NCBI RefSeq assembly: GCF_007746795.1
Contig: NZ_CP036343.1
Coordinates: forward strand, 4,501,357 to 4,565,356
Length of the DNA: 64,000 nt
Source: Gimesia algae
GTDB lineage: Bacteria; Planctomycetota; Planctomycetia; Planctomycetales; Planctomycetaceae
Direction of reading: 5' to 3'
Shown: positions 46,979 to 56,816 of the stretch, piece after piece
How positions within the stretch are numbered: the first letter of the stretch is position 1
Layout of the letters: each line of letters starts with the position of its first letter
Notes under the pieces: model-generated
The model's database searches: none
The model's input: the letters and a program-made list of their open reading frames with translations, nothing else
Told to the model about the DNA's origin: nothing
Program-made: the position numbers and the translations under genes

Positions 46979-48112
46979 ATGCCAATCAAGTTCTATTGTA
47001 AAAAGTGTGGTCAAAGGCTGAGCATTACCAGCAAAAAAGCGGGTAAGGCTGTCGCCTGTCCTGCGTGCAAGAGTCGGATAACCATACCTTTTGAGAGTGA
47101 AGAAAAGCACACTGAGCCACCCGCAGCGCCTCCTGCGGTAGCGGAACCGTCTGTCCCTCCTCGCAACGAACCACCCGCGCCGGTCCCCACACCAGTTGCA
47201 GACACACCACTGGATCAGGAACAGGATCAGCTTTTACACGATCTGGATGATTTAGGCCCGATCGGCGAAAGCTGGGACGAACTGCTCGCAGGTGACTGGG
47301 AACAGGAAACCGAACCGGAATCGTTCTCGGAACCCGCGCCCACAGTCACTCATGATCGGTCAGAATCAGATTCCCCTGTGGAACAGGAGCCGCCTCAGCT
47401 TGAATCGGCCTCCGAAGCGATGTATGAAGAAGACGAGGATGATTTCACTGAGGAACCGGAGTCGGAACCAGTCGCAGAAACGGAATCAGCGGCTGCTCTT
47501 CAGCCTCTCAACTCTGTGGAAACAGATCCAGAACCCGTCTCCAGTGAAATCGCATCCGCCCCCGCAGAGATCTCTGACCTCCCCGTTACATCACCCCAGA
47601 CAGAGACTGCTGCAAATAAATATTTCCCGCCTGAGGAAGACGAAGATGATGATGACGAGGACGATGGTTTCTCCATTCGATCTGCGGATTCCGAATTTGA
47701 AGAGATGGATCTGACACCGATGGTCGATGTCACGTTCCTGCTATTAATCTTTTTTATGATCACCGCTTCTTTCAGTCTGCAGAAAAGTATTCAGGTGCCC
47801 CCGCCCAATCCGGACGAAGATGGCGTCTCGCAATCCCTGCAGACATTGGATGATTTCCGCGAAGAATCCATCATCGTTGAAATCGACAATAATAACGGTA
47901 TTTATGTTGATGACACAAAACTCTCCAGTCCTTCTGAAATCGTTCAGGCGATATTGGACCGCCGTGACGCTGATGGAAAACCAAAATCAGAACTGGTACT
48001 GAGTGCTCACAAAGCAGCACGACATGAAACGGTTGTAGCGGTTGTGGATGCAGCTAATGAAGTCGGGATGCAAAAGATCCGACTCGCCTCTTACAAAGGA
48101 CCAGAAGACTGA
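46979..48112 (+). CDS. ExbD/TolR protein fused to N-terminal zinc ribbon
   Basis: 377 residues. Residues 1-35 form a zinc ribbon with CKKCG (about 6-10) and CPACK (about 26-30). A long acidic, Pro/Glu/Ser-rich linker follows (about 40-240, with runs of Asp and Glu such as EEDEDDDDEDD). Then comes EEMDLTPMVDVTFLLLIFFM, the ExbD membrane helix with Asp250, and a periplasmic ExbD domain (HKAARHETVVAVVDAANEVG). ExbD is normally about 140 residues, so this is an added cytoplasmic module of over 230. It lies 68 bases after the first ExbD. The ribbon would be cytoplasmic and might bind a regulator or nucleic acid. Confidence 0.92.
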   Translation: MPIKFYCKKCGQRLSITSKKAGKAVACPACKSRITIPFESEEKHTEPPAAPPAVAEPSVPPRNEPPAPVPTPVADTPLDQEQDQLLHDLDDLGPIGESWDELLAGDWEQETEPESFSEPAPTVTHDRSESDSPVEQEPPQLESASEAMYEEDEDDFTEEPESEPVAETESAAALQPLNSVETDPEPVSSEIASAPAEISDLPVTSPQTETAANKYFPPEEDEDDDDEDDGFSIRSADSEFEEMDLTPMVDVTFLLLIFFMITASFSLQKSIQVPPPNPDEDGVSQSLQTLDDFREESIIVEIDNNNGIYVDDTKLSSPSEIVQAILDRRDADGKPKSELVLSAHKAARHETVVAVVDAANEVGMQKIRLASYKGPED

Positions 48113-48177
48113 CTCTAACCAGGCAGATTACTCCTGCAATGTATGCCTCCGACCTTCTGTAAAGATAAGTATTTGAA

Positions 48178-51100
48178 ATGGCAAGTTTAGAAATCTCATT
48201 CCTGTCTGGAAAACATCAGATCATCGAGCTGTCAAAACAACAGCCCGTCTCGATCGGCAGTCATGCATCCAATGATTTACAGATTGACGGTGAGAATGTT
48301 GCTTCGATGCAGTGTCGGATCAGCTGGAACAAAAAAAACTTTGAAGTTCTCGCCGCGACCAGTGATGGCATCGAAATCAATGGAACCATGTCCGGTCGAT
48401 CGCTGTTAAAGGATGGCGATCTGATCCGGATTGGAGAGGCGGACATTCTGTTTGTCGATGAAGTCGATCTGCTTGATCTCAGCGCACCACTGCCTGATGT
48501 TTCAGATGAAGATAATATCGAAAGCTCCATGTACGATCTGAAACCGGTCAGCCAGGATGAACTGGAACTGGTCTTACAGAATCCGCTCCAACCCAAAGAA
48601 GAAGTTGTAGCATCTCAGAAAAAGCAGCCCCCGAAAGAGAAGAAACCCAAAAAAAAGAAAGCTTCAAAATCAACAAAGTCTTCCAAACAGGCTGAGCCCC
48701 CTGAGGACGAGAATGAAGAAATCTTGGATGTTGACGATCTGGACCTGGCTTCCGCTGCGGAGTTACTGGTTGATGACGAACCTGATTCCGCTGGCCAACC
48801 TGCCGCAACGTTTCTCTCTCGTTCCAGCGAACACGCCACAGATGAAGAATCAGAATCGGGGAGTGATCGCTCGAAACAACAGAGCCCGCTTTCACTGAAA
48901 GACCGGGTCCGTCGACGTACCTCCCGGAATGCAGTTCGACCGGGGGAACGCCAGGTTGTCAAATCCCCGTTTGTCCTCTCACTGGCAGGTGGTAGTCTTC
49001 TACTGGTGTTAGTCGCATTAACCTTCTGGTTCATCATCGGACGAGATACCGCGAAACGTCATTTCGATGCAGCGGTCCAGGAGATGGAGGCAGGCAAATA
49101 TTCTCAGGCGATTCAGCTGTTTGAACACTTTCTGGAAAATTATAGCAAGAGTGATTACGCCGACGAAGCACGGATTATGCTCAGTGAGTCGTTGGTGGAA
49201 AAAGAAATCTCCGGCTCGACACCGGCCTGGAATGCGGGTCTGGAAGCCACCAATCAGTTCATTAAAAAACACCGTGATGATTCTGATTTTAAAGCGCTGT
49301 ATCCGACACTGGTTGATTATGGAAAGCGAATCGCATTAGGGGCCGTCAAAACTGCCAGTCGCACAAAAGAGCGCGATTTGTTAACGGTATCCGGTAATGC
49401 GGAAAAGATCCTGACGCGTTACAGTCCCCCCGATACTCCCCCCACAGAAACCTTAGCCAAAATCAAAGCGGGATATGAAAAAGCGGAAGCGGAAATCCTG
49501 CGCAAAGAAGTCTTTGATGTCGCCGTCAATCAGATTGAAGAATCCATAAAACAGAAAAACACTCTCGAAGCTCTGAAACAGAGACGACACCTGCTGGATC
49601 GTTATACCTATTATAAAGACGATCGCAAGATGATGACAGTATTGAAGCAAATACTGGAACTGGAAAAATCTCTCGTACAGTCCAGTAATGAAGCGGTACC
49701 AGCTGTGACAGAAGACTATCCGGAACCGTTTCCTCAGGCAGTCACGCTCTCACTGCATACGCGATCCCGATCCAATGAGGTTTCCGATGGTCGCAATGTG
49801 TTTGCCTTAGCCAATGGCAGCTGCTTCGGCATCGATTCCATCACAGGAGATCCCATCTGGCGTCGGCCGACAGGTCTGGATGCCCCGTTTGCTCCCTTAA
49901 CGGTTGCAGGCAGTGAACCTTCCCTGCTGTTGTACGATTCGCGTCAGAATGAACTGTTGTGTGTCACTCAGAAAATCGGAAAACTGGTCTGGCGACAGCC
50001 TATGCCTTCCCGCCCGACAGGGAAACCCCTGGTGCACCAGGGGCAGATTGTGATTTCCTGCAGTGGAGGTGAGTTGCTCAATCTGGATCTACTGAAGGGA
50101 GACATCATTTCTCAACTCAAGTTTGCTCAGCCTCTCGTTGGCGCTCCGGGACTGGTCTCTGGCGAGCAGGCTGTGGCCGTTGCCGGTTTTGAAGCAGTGA
50201 TCTATCTGGTGAGTCTGCGTCCCTTTGAATGTCAGAAAGTGGCCTCCCTCGGCCATCGACCGGGTACCATTCAAATCCCCATACTTTCGATGGGTAAACT
50301 GCTGCTGGTTTGTGAGAACGATCGCGCCGACTCTGCCATACTGCATGTCCTGGATGGAAACGGACAAAACGCAACCCTGAATGAACTGGAAAATGTCCGC
50401 ATCAAAGGACAGGTCCACAGCGTCCCTGTCCTGCGTGGCAAACAGATGTTCTTTCCCACAGTTCCGGAACGCATTACTGCTTTTACTGTCACAGACGAAG
50501 AAGGGAAACGCAAGTTGACAGAAATTGCTTCATCTCAATTACAGGATCCACTATCCTGCCAGATCTATCTTTCTGCAGGCTCGGGTGGTCAACTCTGGAT
50601 GTGCAGCTCTGCCTTGCGTAAATTCACGCTCCAGAACACGGGCATTAAACTGGACAAGAAAAAAATCGCCGAGGGTTTAGGTTCTCAGCCAATGCAGCTC
50701 ATCGGCAACAACCTTTATCTGGCCCGCCGCCTGCTCTCATCCAATTCCGTTATCTTTACCATTGCCAACCGGGATGAAATGTCGAGCTCCTGGAAATCCA
50801 TTCTGGGAACCGACATCGTCGCGACTTACCCCTACGGCGCAGGTGATCAACAGGGACTGGTCTGTATCACTTCCGACGGTGACATCTTCCGGCTGCGCGA
50901 GAATGACTTTGATGCTGCCGAATCGCCATTCAAAGAAAAATCCAGTACACAACTCAAGCTTCCGGACTCACTGGCTGCACCTCTCCAGTCCAGCCAGCTG
51001 ACGGATGGAAAGATCGCTGTGTACTGTGGTGCTCCCGAGCCGACACTCTGGATACTGAATCAGTTTGGACAGTTGGAGCAGACGATCGATTTAAAGTTAC

Positions 51101-51849
51101 CCCTCGATGCGCCCCCTGTGCTGATCGGGGATGGGATTGCACTGCCTTTTCGAAAGAAAATCTCTGTCTTTCGCAAAGGACGCGGACTGGATTCCGTACT
51201 GGAACACGTCCTCCCCGATGACGTTGATGCCAGCGTAAGCTGGAAACAGCTGATCCCGTCGGCCAAAGATCAATGCATTGCCATCACGTCGGCAGGCCAG
51301 ATCTTCACACTGCAATATCGCACGAGTCCTGTACGACACCTGGCAGTACTCTCTGTCACGGATAAAAAACAACCCATCGATTTCAAGGCAGGCGTCGGAA
51401 AAGACTTACTGGCGGTGACGGATGCTTCAGGCTTACTGCAGTTGCTGGACCTGAAAACGGGCCACCCCAAAGCCAGGCTGCAGCTCGATATGCCTGCTAC
51501 CAGCGATCTCTGGTTAATCGATCAATTTCTGTTTGTACAATCCAAACAGAATCTAATCTGCTATAACATCAAGCAGGGACTTGAGAAGATATGGAACCTG
51601 GAATTACCGAACACTTCACTGGCTGGTCCTCCTGTGATCATTAAAAACCAACTCCTGCTTTCCCTGCAGAATGGAAAGGTACAGTCTGTCGACTTACAGA
51701 CAGGAAAAGTCTCAACCGAACTGATGGCACCTCTCCCGGCGATCGGCTCGGTCGTTAATCTTGAGAATTTCCTGCTTATACCGACCGTGGATGGCAGCCT
51801 GTATCGTATTGATCAGGCACTGCAGCAGAAAGGTCAGGCGTCACTATGA
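48178..51849 (+). CDS. FHA-TM-TPR-PQQ propeller protein
   Basis: 1223 residues. N-terminal FHA-like domain (about 1-100: VSIGSHASNDLQIDGENVAS, INGTMSGRSLLKDGDLIRIG). The usual Gly-Arg is Gly-Ser and the S-x-x-H is S-M-Q-C, so phosphothreonine binding is doubtful. A charged Lys/Glu/Asp linker follows (about 130-260), then one membrane helix (about 262-286), then TPR-like helices (about 295-450) and a large WD/PQQ-type beta-propeller (about 510-1223: GNVFALANG..., ITGDPIWRRPTG, LGHRPGTIQIP, LKTGHPKARLQL). Topology is FHA in the cytoplasm and propeller in the periplasm. Starts 65 bases after the zinc-ribbon ExbD and overlaps the next gene by four bases. Confidence 0.85.
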   Translation: MASLEISFLSGKHQIIELSKQQPVSIGSHASNDLQIDGENVASMQCRISWNKKNFEVLAATSDGIEINGTMSGRSLLKDGDLIRIGEADILFVDEVDLLDLSAPLPDVSDEDNIESSMYDLKPVSQDELELVLQNPLQPKEEVVASQKKQPPKEKKPKKKKASKSTKSSKQAEPPEDENEEILDVDDLDLASAAELLVDDEPDSAGQPAATFLSRSSEHATDEESESGSDRSKQQSPLSLKDRVRRRTSRNAVRPGERQVVKSPFVLSLAGGSLLLVLVALTFWFIIGRDTAKRHFDAAVQEMEAGKYSQAIQLFEHFLENYSKSDYADEARIMLSESLVEKEISGSTPAWNAGLEATNQFIKKHRDDSDFKALYPTLVDYGKRIALGAVKTASRTKERDLLTVSGNAEKILTRYSPPDTPPTETLAKIKAGYEKAEAEILRKEVFDVAVNQIEESIKQKNTLEALKQRRHLLDRYTYYKDDRKMMTVLKQILELEKSLVQSSNEAVPAVTEDYPEPFPQAVTLSLHTRSRSNEVSDGRNVFALANGSCFGIDSITGDPIWRRPTGLDAPFAPLTVAGSEPSLLLYDSRQNELLCVTQKIGKLVWRQPMPSRPTGKPLVHQGQIVISCSGGELLNLDLLKGDIISQLKFAQPLVGAPGLVSGEQAVAVAGFEAVIYLVSLRPFECQKVASLGHRPGTIQIPILSMGKLLLVCENDRADSAILHVLDGNGQNATLNELENVRIKGQVHSVPVLRGKQMFFPTVPERITAFTVTDEEGKRKLTEIASSQLQDPLSCQIYLSAGSGGQLWMCSSALRKFTLQNTGIKLDKKKIAEGLGSQPMQLIGNNLYLARRLLSSNSVIFTIANRDEMSSSWKSILGTDIVATYPYGAGDQQGLVCITSDGDIFRLRENDFDAAESPFKEKSSTQLKLPDSLAAPLQSSQLTDGKIAVYCGAPEPTLWILNQFGQLEQTIDLKLPLDAPPVLIGDGIALPFRKKISVFRKGRGLDSVLEHVLPDDVDASVSWKQLIPSAKDQCIAITSAGQIFTLQYRTSPVRHLAVLSVTDKKQPIDFKAGVGKDLLAVTDASGLLQLLDLKTGHPKARLQLDMPATSDLWLIDQFLFVQSKQNLICYNIKQGLEKIWNLELPNTSLAGPPVIIKNQLLLSLQNGKVQSVDLQTGKVSTELMAPLPAIGSVVNLENFLLIPTVDGSLYRIDQALQQKGQASL

Positions 51850-54368
51850 GAACACTTCGCGATTTACTTCTTATCCTGTCAGTATTAATCGGTTTTTGTC
51901 TCACCGTGGATTTAAATTTTGTCGTCGCTCAAAACGACGCCAAGAAGAATTCCAAACCGGACGCCGCAAAAAATGAATCGAAAGACTCAGCCAGTGAGGA
52001 AGTGGAAATCCTGCCTAAACTGGAAGAGATGCAGATCCCGACCGTTGAACAACTGCTTAAGAAACCTCCCGTTGACTGGATTGTGCTGGAAAATGATACA
52101 GTGCTGATAGTCGAACCAATCTATCCCCGCCCTGATACCCTGGGACAGCTCGACCTTGCCCTCAAAGAAAGCTACAACTGGCCGAAGCCTAAAAGCAAAG
52201 AGGAAATCGAAGAACAGAAAAAAATGCGGGCGGAGATGAATTTTGTTCGGATCACCCTGATCAATGATAAAGAAAACCCGGAATATCGAATTCAGCGAAA
52301 AAGTATCAAGCAGGTCATCCACCATGAAGACCAGATCATCAACAGGATTGACCTGTTACTCAAAGAGAAAGACCTGAAAACCGCGTTCGAGCTCCTGCTG
52401 ATTCTCGACCGGAAACATCGAGACTGGCCGGGCTTTGAGCAAAGGCAGAACCAGCTGTTGCTGCTGGAAGCGAAGGACAAGCAAAATTCTCAGCAGTATC
52501 TCAATGCCCTGGCTTACGTCCAGGATCTTCACAGCCGCGATCCTGAATTTCCCGGGTTAAGCAATCTCGCTGGTGAAATCATCGATGTGATGATCTCACA
52601 ATCGGTTCAGGAAAAAGCATACCGCAAGGCTCACTACTATTTGAAACGTCTCGAATCGATGTTTCCCCGCCAGGAAACAGTGAGTAAATGGAAAACCGCT
52701 TTTCTGAATGAGTCAAATTCCCTTCTGAAAGCTGCGGAACAGGCCGCCAGCCAGAAACATTACCAGGAGGCAATTCAGGTAGTTTCTACCGCAGTTGTCG
52801 TCTGGCCGGCCAATCCGAAACTTCGTGAATCACTGCTGAAATACCAGAAACGTTTTCCGATGATCAACGTAGGCGTACTGGAAACAGCCTTGGAAGAAAC
52901 GCCATATTTTCTCGGATGTGAAGCAACCCGCCGCCATCAAGCCTTAACGCAGATCCCGTTATTTGAAGTGACGAAAGTCGATCAGACCCCCTATTATCAC
53001 AGCCGCTTCTTAGAACAATGGGAACCCACCGATCTGGGACGCCGTGCTGACTTTATCTTAAGACAGTCTTATTCCTCCTGGGAATCGCATCCCACCATGA
53101 TCGCGGCAGATATTACGAAGTACCTGAGAGGTAAACTTACACCGGGCACCGCGGAATACAATGAACGATTTGACAGCTATGTCCGTTCCGTCTCATCGAC
53201 GGGCCCATTTACATTCAGTATCTATTTTGATCGTGTCCCTCTGCAGATCGAATGGTTGCTTTCAGATCCGGTGAATTCCCCCCCACTCTGGCAGAATATC
53301 TCTACGATATCAGAGTCGGCTCAATCACCAACCGGGAATGCAGTCCTCGTCTCCAGCCGCTTTGTTGTCGATCACCAGCAGGACGGTATTGTCAGTTATA
53401 GCCGGGCAGTTCCCCAACCATCCGATGTACGAGATTTTAGTGTCGCCCAGATCAATGAGATTCCCTATCCCAGTTTCGAGAAATCATTTCAGGGATTACT
53501 GCTGGGAGAAGTCACAGTACTGCCTTTCCTACCGGCTAAGCTGGTCTCGTTCTTCAAGGATAGCAAAGATTTCAATGTTGTCCAAAGCGCAATCCCTCTT
53601 ACTCACGTACTGCAGTTCAATCCTGAAAGCAAACCGATGCAGGTCGTCGAGCTCAGACGTGCTCTGGCATACGCAATCGATCGACAAAAGATTTTATCCG
53701 AGACCCTGTTACACGAATCCAGACTGCTGAACGGCCGCCTGATTACCGCCCCGTACTACACAGGCCTGCAAGTTTATAATCAGCAAGTTCCTCAACGTGA
53801 ATACAGCTTCCCGCTCGCGGTCGCTCTGGCTGTGGCTTCACAAAAAAAACTGGGGGGTCAGTTTCCCACGCTGCGAATGCTGTGTGACTCCAATCCGGAA
53901 GCACAGGCAGCAGCACAGGAAATGATAAAAGCCTGGTCACAAATCGGTCTGAAAGTCGTGCTGATCCCCAATACTGCTGAAGAAGCAAAAAAAGAGAATC
54001 TGCAATGGGATATCGTCTACCGCACGGTCGCGATGACCGAACCAGTGATGGAACTCTGGCCGTTCCTGACGGTGGGCAAAGGCGCACAAATCGAATCTCT
54101 GGAAATTCTCCCGGACTGGATGCGACTGTCGTTAATTGAACTCGATGAAGCCACAGACTGGGAATCGGCAACAGCCCTCATCAAAAAACTGCAACAACAG
54201 CTCTACTCGATGGCACATATCATCCCACTATGGGAGATCGATCAGTTTCATGTCTTTCGCAAAAACATTAAAGGTTATGCGGATCGTCCTTTAAATTTCT
54301 ATGACAACGTAGAGCAATGGATACCAGAACCCTACTACCCTGATGTGGAAGCGTTTACTCAAAAATAG
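51846..54368 (+). CDS. Periplasmic protein with C-terminal SBP_bac_5-like domain
   Basis: 840 residues; ATG overlaps the propeller stop by four bases. Signal peptide at about 1-28. Residues 30-330 are helical and charged, with TPR-like pieces (DLKTAFELLLILDRKHRDWPGFEQR and KHYQEAIQVVSTAVVVWPANPK). From about 340, features of the oligopeptide-binding SBP_bac_5 fold appear: WEPTDLGRRADFILR, MQVVELRRALAYAIDRQKI, MIKAWSQIGLKVVLIPNTAEE and MAHIIPLWEIDQFHVF. No oligopeptide permease or ATPase gene is near, so this is not a standard ABC uptake unit. It may be a ligand sensor or carrier for the Exb-type machine. Confidence 0.82.
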   Translation: MRTLRDLLLILSVLIGFCLTVDLNFVVAQNDAKKNSKPDAAKNESKDSASEEVEILPKLEEMQIPTVEQLLKKPPVDWIVLENDTVLIVEPIYPRPDTLGQLDLALKESYNWPKPKSKEEIEEQKKMRAEMNFVRITLINDKENPEYRIQRKSIKQVIHHEDQIINRIDLLLKEKDLKTAFELLLILDRKHRDWPGFEQRQNQLLLLEAKDKQNSQQYLNALAYVQDLHSRDPEFPGLSNLAGEIIDVMISQSVQEKAYRKAHYYLKRLESMFPRQETVSKWKTAFLNESNSLLKAAEQAASQKHYQEAIQVVSTAVVVWPANPKLRESLLKYQKRFPMINVGVLETALEETPYFLGCEATRRHQALTQIPLFEVTKVDQTPYYHSRFLEQWEPTDLGRRADFILRQSYSSWESHPTMIAADITKYLRGKLTPGTAEYNERFDSYVRSVSSTGPFTFSIYFDRVPLQIEWLLSDPVNSPPLWQNISTISESAQSPTGNAVLVSSRFVVDHQQDGIVSYSRAVPQPSDVRDFSVAQINEIPYPSFEKSFQGLLLGEVTVLPFLPAKLVSFFKDSKDFNVVQSAIPLTHVLQFNPESKPMQVVELRRALAYAIDRQKILSETLLHESRLLNGRLITAPYYTGLQVYNQQVPQREYSFPLAVALAVASQKKLGGQFPTLRMLCDSNPEAQAAAQEMIKAWSQIGLKVVLIPNTAEEAKKENLQWDIVYRTVAMTEPVMELWPFLTVGKGAQIESLEILPDWMRLSLIELDEATDWESATALIKKLQQQLYSMAHIIPLWEIDQFHVFRKNIKGYADRPLNFYDNVEQWIPEPYYPDVEAFTQK

Positions 54369-54412
54369 ATTGAGTTTTTATTGAGATCATCAGTTTCAAG
54401 TTCGGAAGAGTA

Positions 54413-55999
54413 ATGTCTCAGTTCACAGGTTTGAAATTTTACTGCTGTATACTCATTCTCGGGATAATCTCTGCTCCCGCGACGAGACCGCTTTATGCGC
54501 AAGCAGTTGCTGAGACCAACGTGGATTTGGACCTGCACATCAGCCTGAAGCCGTACCGTACCCGCATCGAAATCGCCTGCGATCCGGAAACCAGGCTCGA
54601 CGATTTTGAACGCCAGCGACTGCAGCGTCAGCTACATCAGATCATTGATCGTTCGGTCGGGGAAAAATGGCTACTGAATGAACCAGATGGTCTCCAGGCG
54701 GAAACGAGCACGGGCATCTTCGAAAATCGCTGGTTACCACTATGTACTTCCACTGGTTTATTACGCTTACAGCCGGAACAGATCCTCGAACGATACCCGG
54801 CTCAACCATTTGAAAAGCTGTTTCTGATTGTCATTGAACCTGCGGGCATTGGATATCGCATTTCAGGCAGAGAGTTTGATTATTATTCACAGCGACTCAG
54901 CCCACTCGCTGAAAAAGTCACTTATGAAACACGGTTTCTTGCGGAAACCGTGTTTCATTTACTGAGCGATCTGTTTTCCTCTATCGTAAGCATAGAAACG
55001 GTTGACGGAGAACAGGTGACTGTCAGTGAACAGGCCGGCCAGTTTCCCACTCCCGATCCGGACGTTGCCACTGTGGAAATCAACAGCTTCTTTCTACCAT
55101 TTTTCCGCTATCTGAATCGTGACAGAGAAGTCAAAAATATCCAGATGATCCCCTGGACCTATCTCGAGATAGAAAAAATGGATCGCAAGCATGCGACCTG
55201 CTCTGTCACATCCGGTTTGAGAGGTATTCTAAGCGGCAGCCGGCGGCGGGTCGAAACGCTCGCCCTGCATGTTCAGCCCCGTTACCAGGCAACAGAATTA
55301 TCGTTGGTTCCCCGAGGCACTTCGACGCAAACTTATGCTGGCATGAAAGTTCAGCTTTCGCCTCTCAACCCGCAAGAAGTCCGTCAATTACAGATTGCCG
55401 CGAAAAAAGAGAGCGAAGAAACCAAAAAACCACCCAAAGAACCAGATTATCTGACGGGTGAGTTTCTGACAAATCGCAGTGGAACGATTGAGATCGACGC
55501 AGATCCACAACAACCCCTGATCTGGCTGTATATCCGCAGCGGGAAAGCTCTGGTTGCAAATGTCCCTTATCTTCCCGGCATTGATTCACGGATCTCCATC
55601 CAGATTCCCGATGATCGAATTCGACTTGGTGTCGAAGGCGAACTGGCAGTACTCAATGGGGAGCTTATCGAATCCGTTGCCGAACTCTCAATGAAAATGT
55701 CACGCATCCGCAAGTGGGCCAAAAGCAACGAATGGGACAAAGTCGACGCAGGCATCCGCGGACTGGAAAGTGAACTTTCTCCCAGACGGATTTTCCTGGA
55801 TAAACTGAATGTCATTCGCGTATCGGCTGTTGAAGCAGCCCAGGCACAAAATAACAGAGCCGCTCAGGCCAGAATTGCCAGCCTCTGCCGCGAAACCGGT
55901 AACCGCATCGACCGTTTTCTGAGCCCCACAGGGATCATTGATCTGAAAGCCGAGATCCAGGATTTAAAACAATTGTCAGGCAAAAACAGTAAACGTTGA
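54413..55999 (+). CDS. Secreted protein of unknown function in the Exb locus
   Basis: 528 residues. Signal peptide at about 1-28, ending LYAQA. Mainly beta sequence, with a possible peptidase-like or Ig-like arrangement: DLDLHISLKPYRTRIEIACD at the start, ATCSVTSGLRGILSGSRRR in the middle, and IEIDADPQQPLIWLYIRSGKALVANVPYLPG, which resembles a carboxypeptidase-regulatory or Ig-like sandwich, near 370-400. The final 110 residues are helical. No catalytic motif is recognised. It follows the SBP-like gene by 44 bases in the same direction and ends the run. Confidence 0.72.
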   Translation: MSQFTGLKFYCCILILGIISAPATRPLYAQAVAETNVDLDLHISLKPYRTRIEIACDPETRLDDFERQRLQRQLHQIIDRSVGEKWLLNEPDGLQAETSTGIFENRWLPLCTSTGLLRLQPEQILERYPAQPFEKLFLIVIEPAGIGYRISGREFDYYSQRLSPLAEKVTYETRFLAETVFHLLSDLFSSIVSIETVDGEQVTVSEQAGQFPTPDPDVATVEINSFFLPFFRYLNRDREVKNIQMIPWTYLEIEKMDRKHATCSVTSGLRGILSGSRRRVETLALHVQPRYQATELSLVPRGTSTQTYAGMKVQLSPLNPQEVRQLQIAAKKESEETKKPPKEPDYLTGEFLTNRSGTIEIDADPQQPLIWLYIRSGKALVANVPYLPGIDSRISIQIPDDRIRLGVEGELAVLNGELIESVAELSMKMSRIRKWAKSNEWDKVDAGIRGLESELSPRRIFLDKLNVIRVSAVEAAQAQNNRAAQARIASLCRETGNRIDRFLSPTGIIDLKAEIQDLKQLSGKNSKR

Positions 56000-56024
56000 A
56001 CGCTTAGTTTGGAACACGATCACC

Positions 56025-56816
56025 ATGTGGACGCTCTCTTCTATCGCCGTGTATCCCGTGAAATCTCTTGATCCGGTCTACGTCGATCAGGCCGATCTTC
56101 TTCCCTGCGGTGCACTGGCAGGAGATCGTCAGTTTGCCCTGTTCGATGAATCGGAAAAGCTGATCAACGGAAAACAGTACCCGGCGATTCATCAGATCCG
56201 CGCAGAATTCGATCTCGGAGAGCAGGCGGTCACACTGTCAGTCCCCCAGCAATCGACCAAATCGGTCCGTTTCCCGCTGGCTGTTGACCAGCCCGAACTC
56301 GAAGACTGGTTGAGCGACCATTTGCAGACCCGGGTCCGAATTCACGAGAATCGTGAGACCGGCTTTCCGGATGACCCGGTCGCGTCGGGACCAACGATCA
56401 TCAGTACTCAGACCTATGAGGAGCTGTCGCGCTGGTTCCCGAATATTTCGGTCGATGAAATGCGGCTGCGTTTTCGAGCCAACCTGGAATTTGCCGGCGA
56501 CCTTCCCTTCTGTGAAGACCGTCTCTATTCGGCTGAAGATCCACCAGTGCAATTTCAGATCGGCTCCGTCACATTCGACGGATCTAACCCCTGTAAACGC
56601 TGCGTGGTCCCCTCCCGTTCTCCCTGGTCGGGGGACGGCGACACCCAATTTATGAAAACATTCATTCAAAAACGACAGGAAACTTTTCCGACCTGGGGAG
56701 ATCGTAGCCTGTTTCAAAACATGTATCGGCTGGCTGTGAATACAAGGCTCGCGACCTCTGCAGAGGATGTTTCCTTACGGCTACACGTGGGAGATTCGCT
56801 GAAACTCTTCAAGTGA
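56025..56816 (+). CDS. MOSC domain protein
   Basis: 263 residues. N-terminal MOSC beta-barrel (LSSIAVYPVKSLDPVYVDQADLLPCGALAGDRQF), then the MOSC domain with DEMRLRFRANLEFAGDLPFCED and FDGSNPCKRCVVPSRSPWSG. Cys190 in NPCKRC corresponds to the conserved MOSC cysteine that handles sulfur or the molybdenum ligand. This matches YcbX/mARC-like proteins: molybdenum-cofactor enzymes that reduce N-hydroxylated compounds. It lacks the C-terminal ferredoxin domain of YcbX. It starts 25 bases after the unknown secreted protein but is probably a separate function. Confidence 0.9.
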   Translation: MWTLSSIAVYPVKSLDPVYVDQADLLPCGALAGDRQFALFDESEKLINGKQYPAIHQIRAEFDLGEQAVTLSVPQQSTKSVRFPLAVDQPELEDWLSDHLQTRVRIHENRETGFPDDPVASGPTIISTQTYEELSRWFPNISVDEMRLRFRANLEFAGDLPFCEDRLYSAEDPPVQFQIGSVTFDGSNPCKRCVVPSRSPWSGDGDTQFMKTFIQKRQETFPTWGDRSLFQNMYRLAVNTRLATSAEDVSLRLHVGDSLKLFK

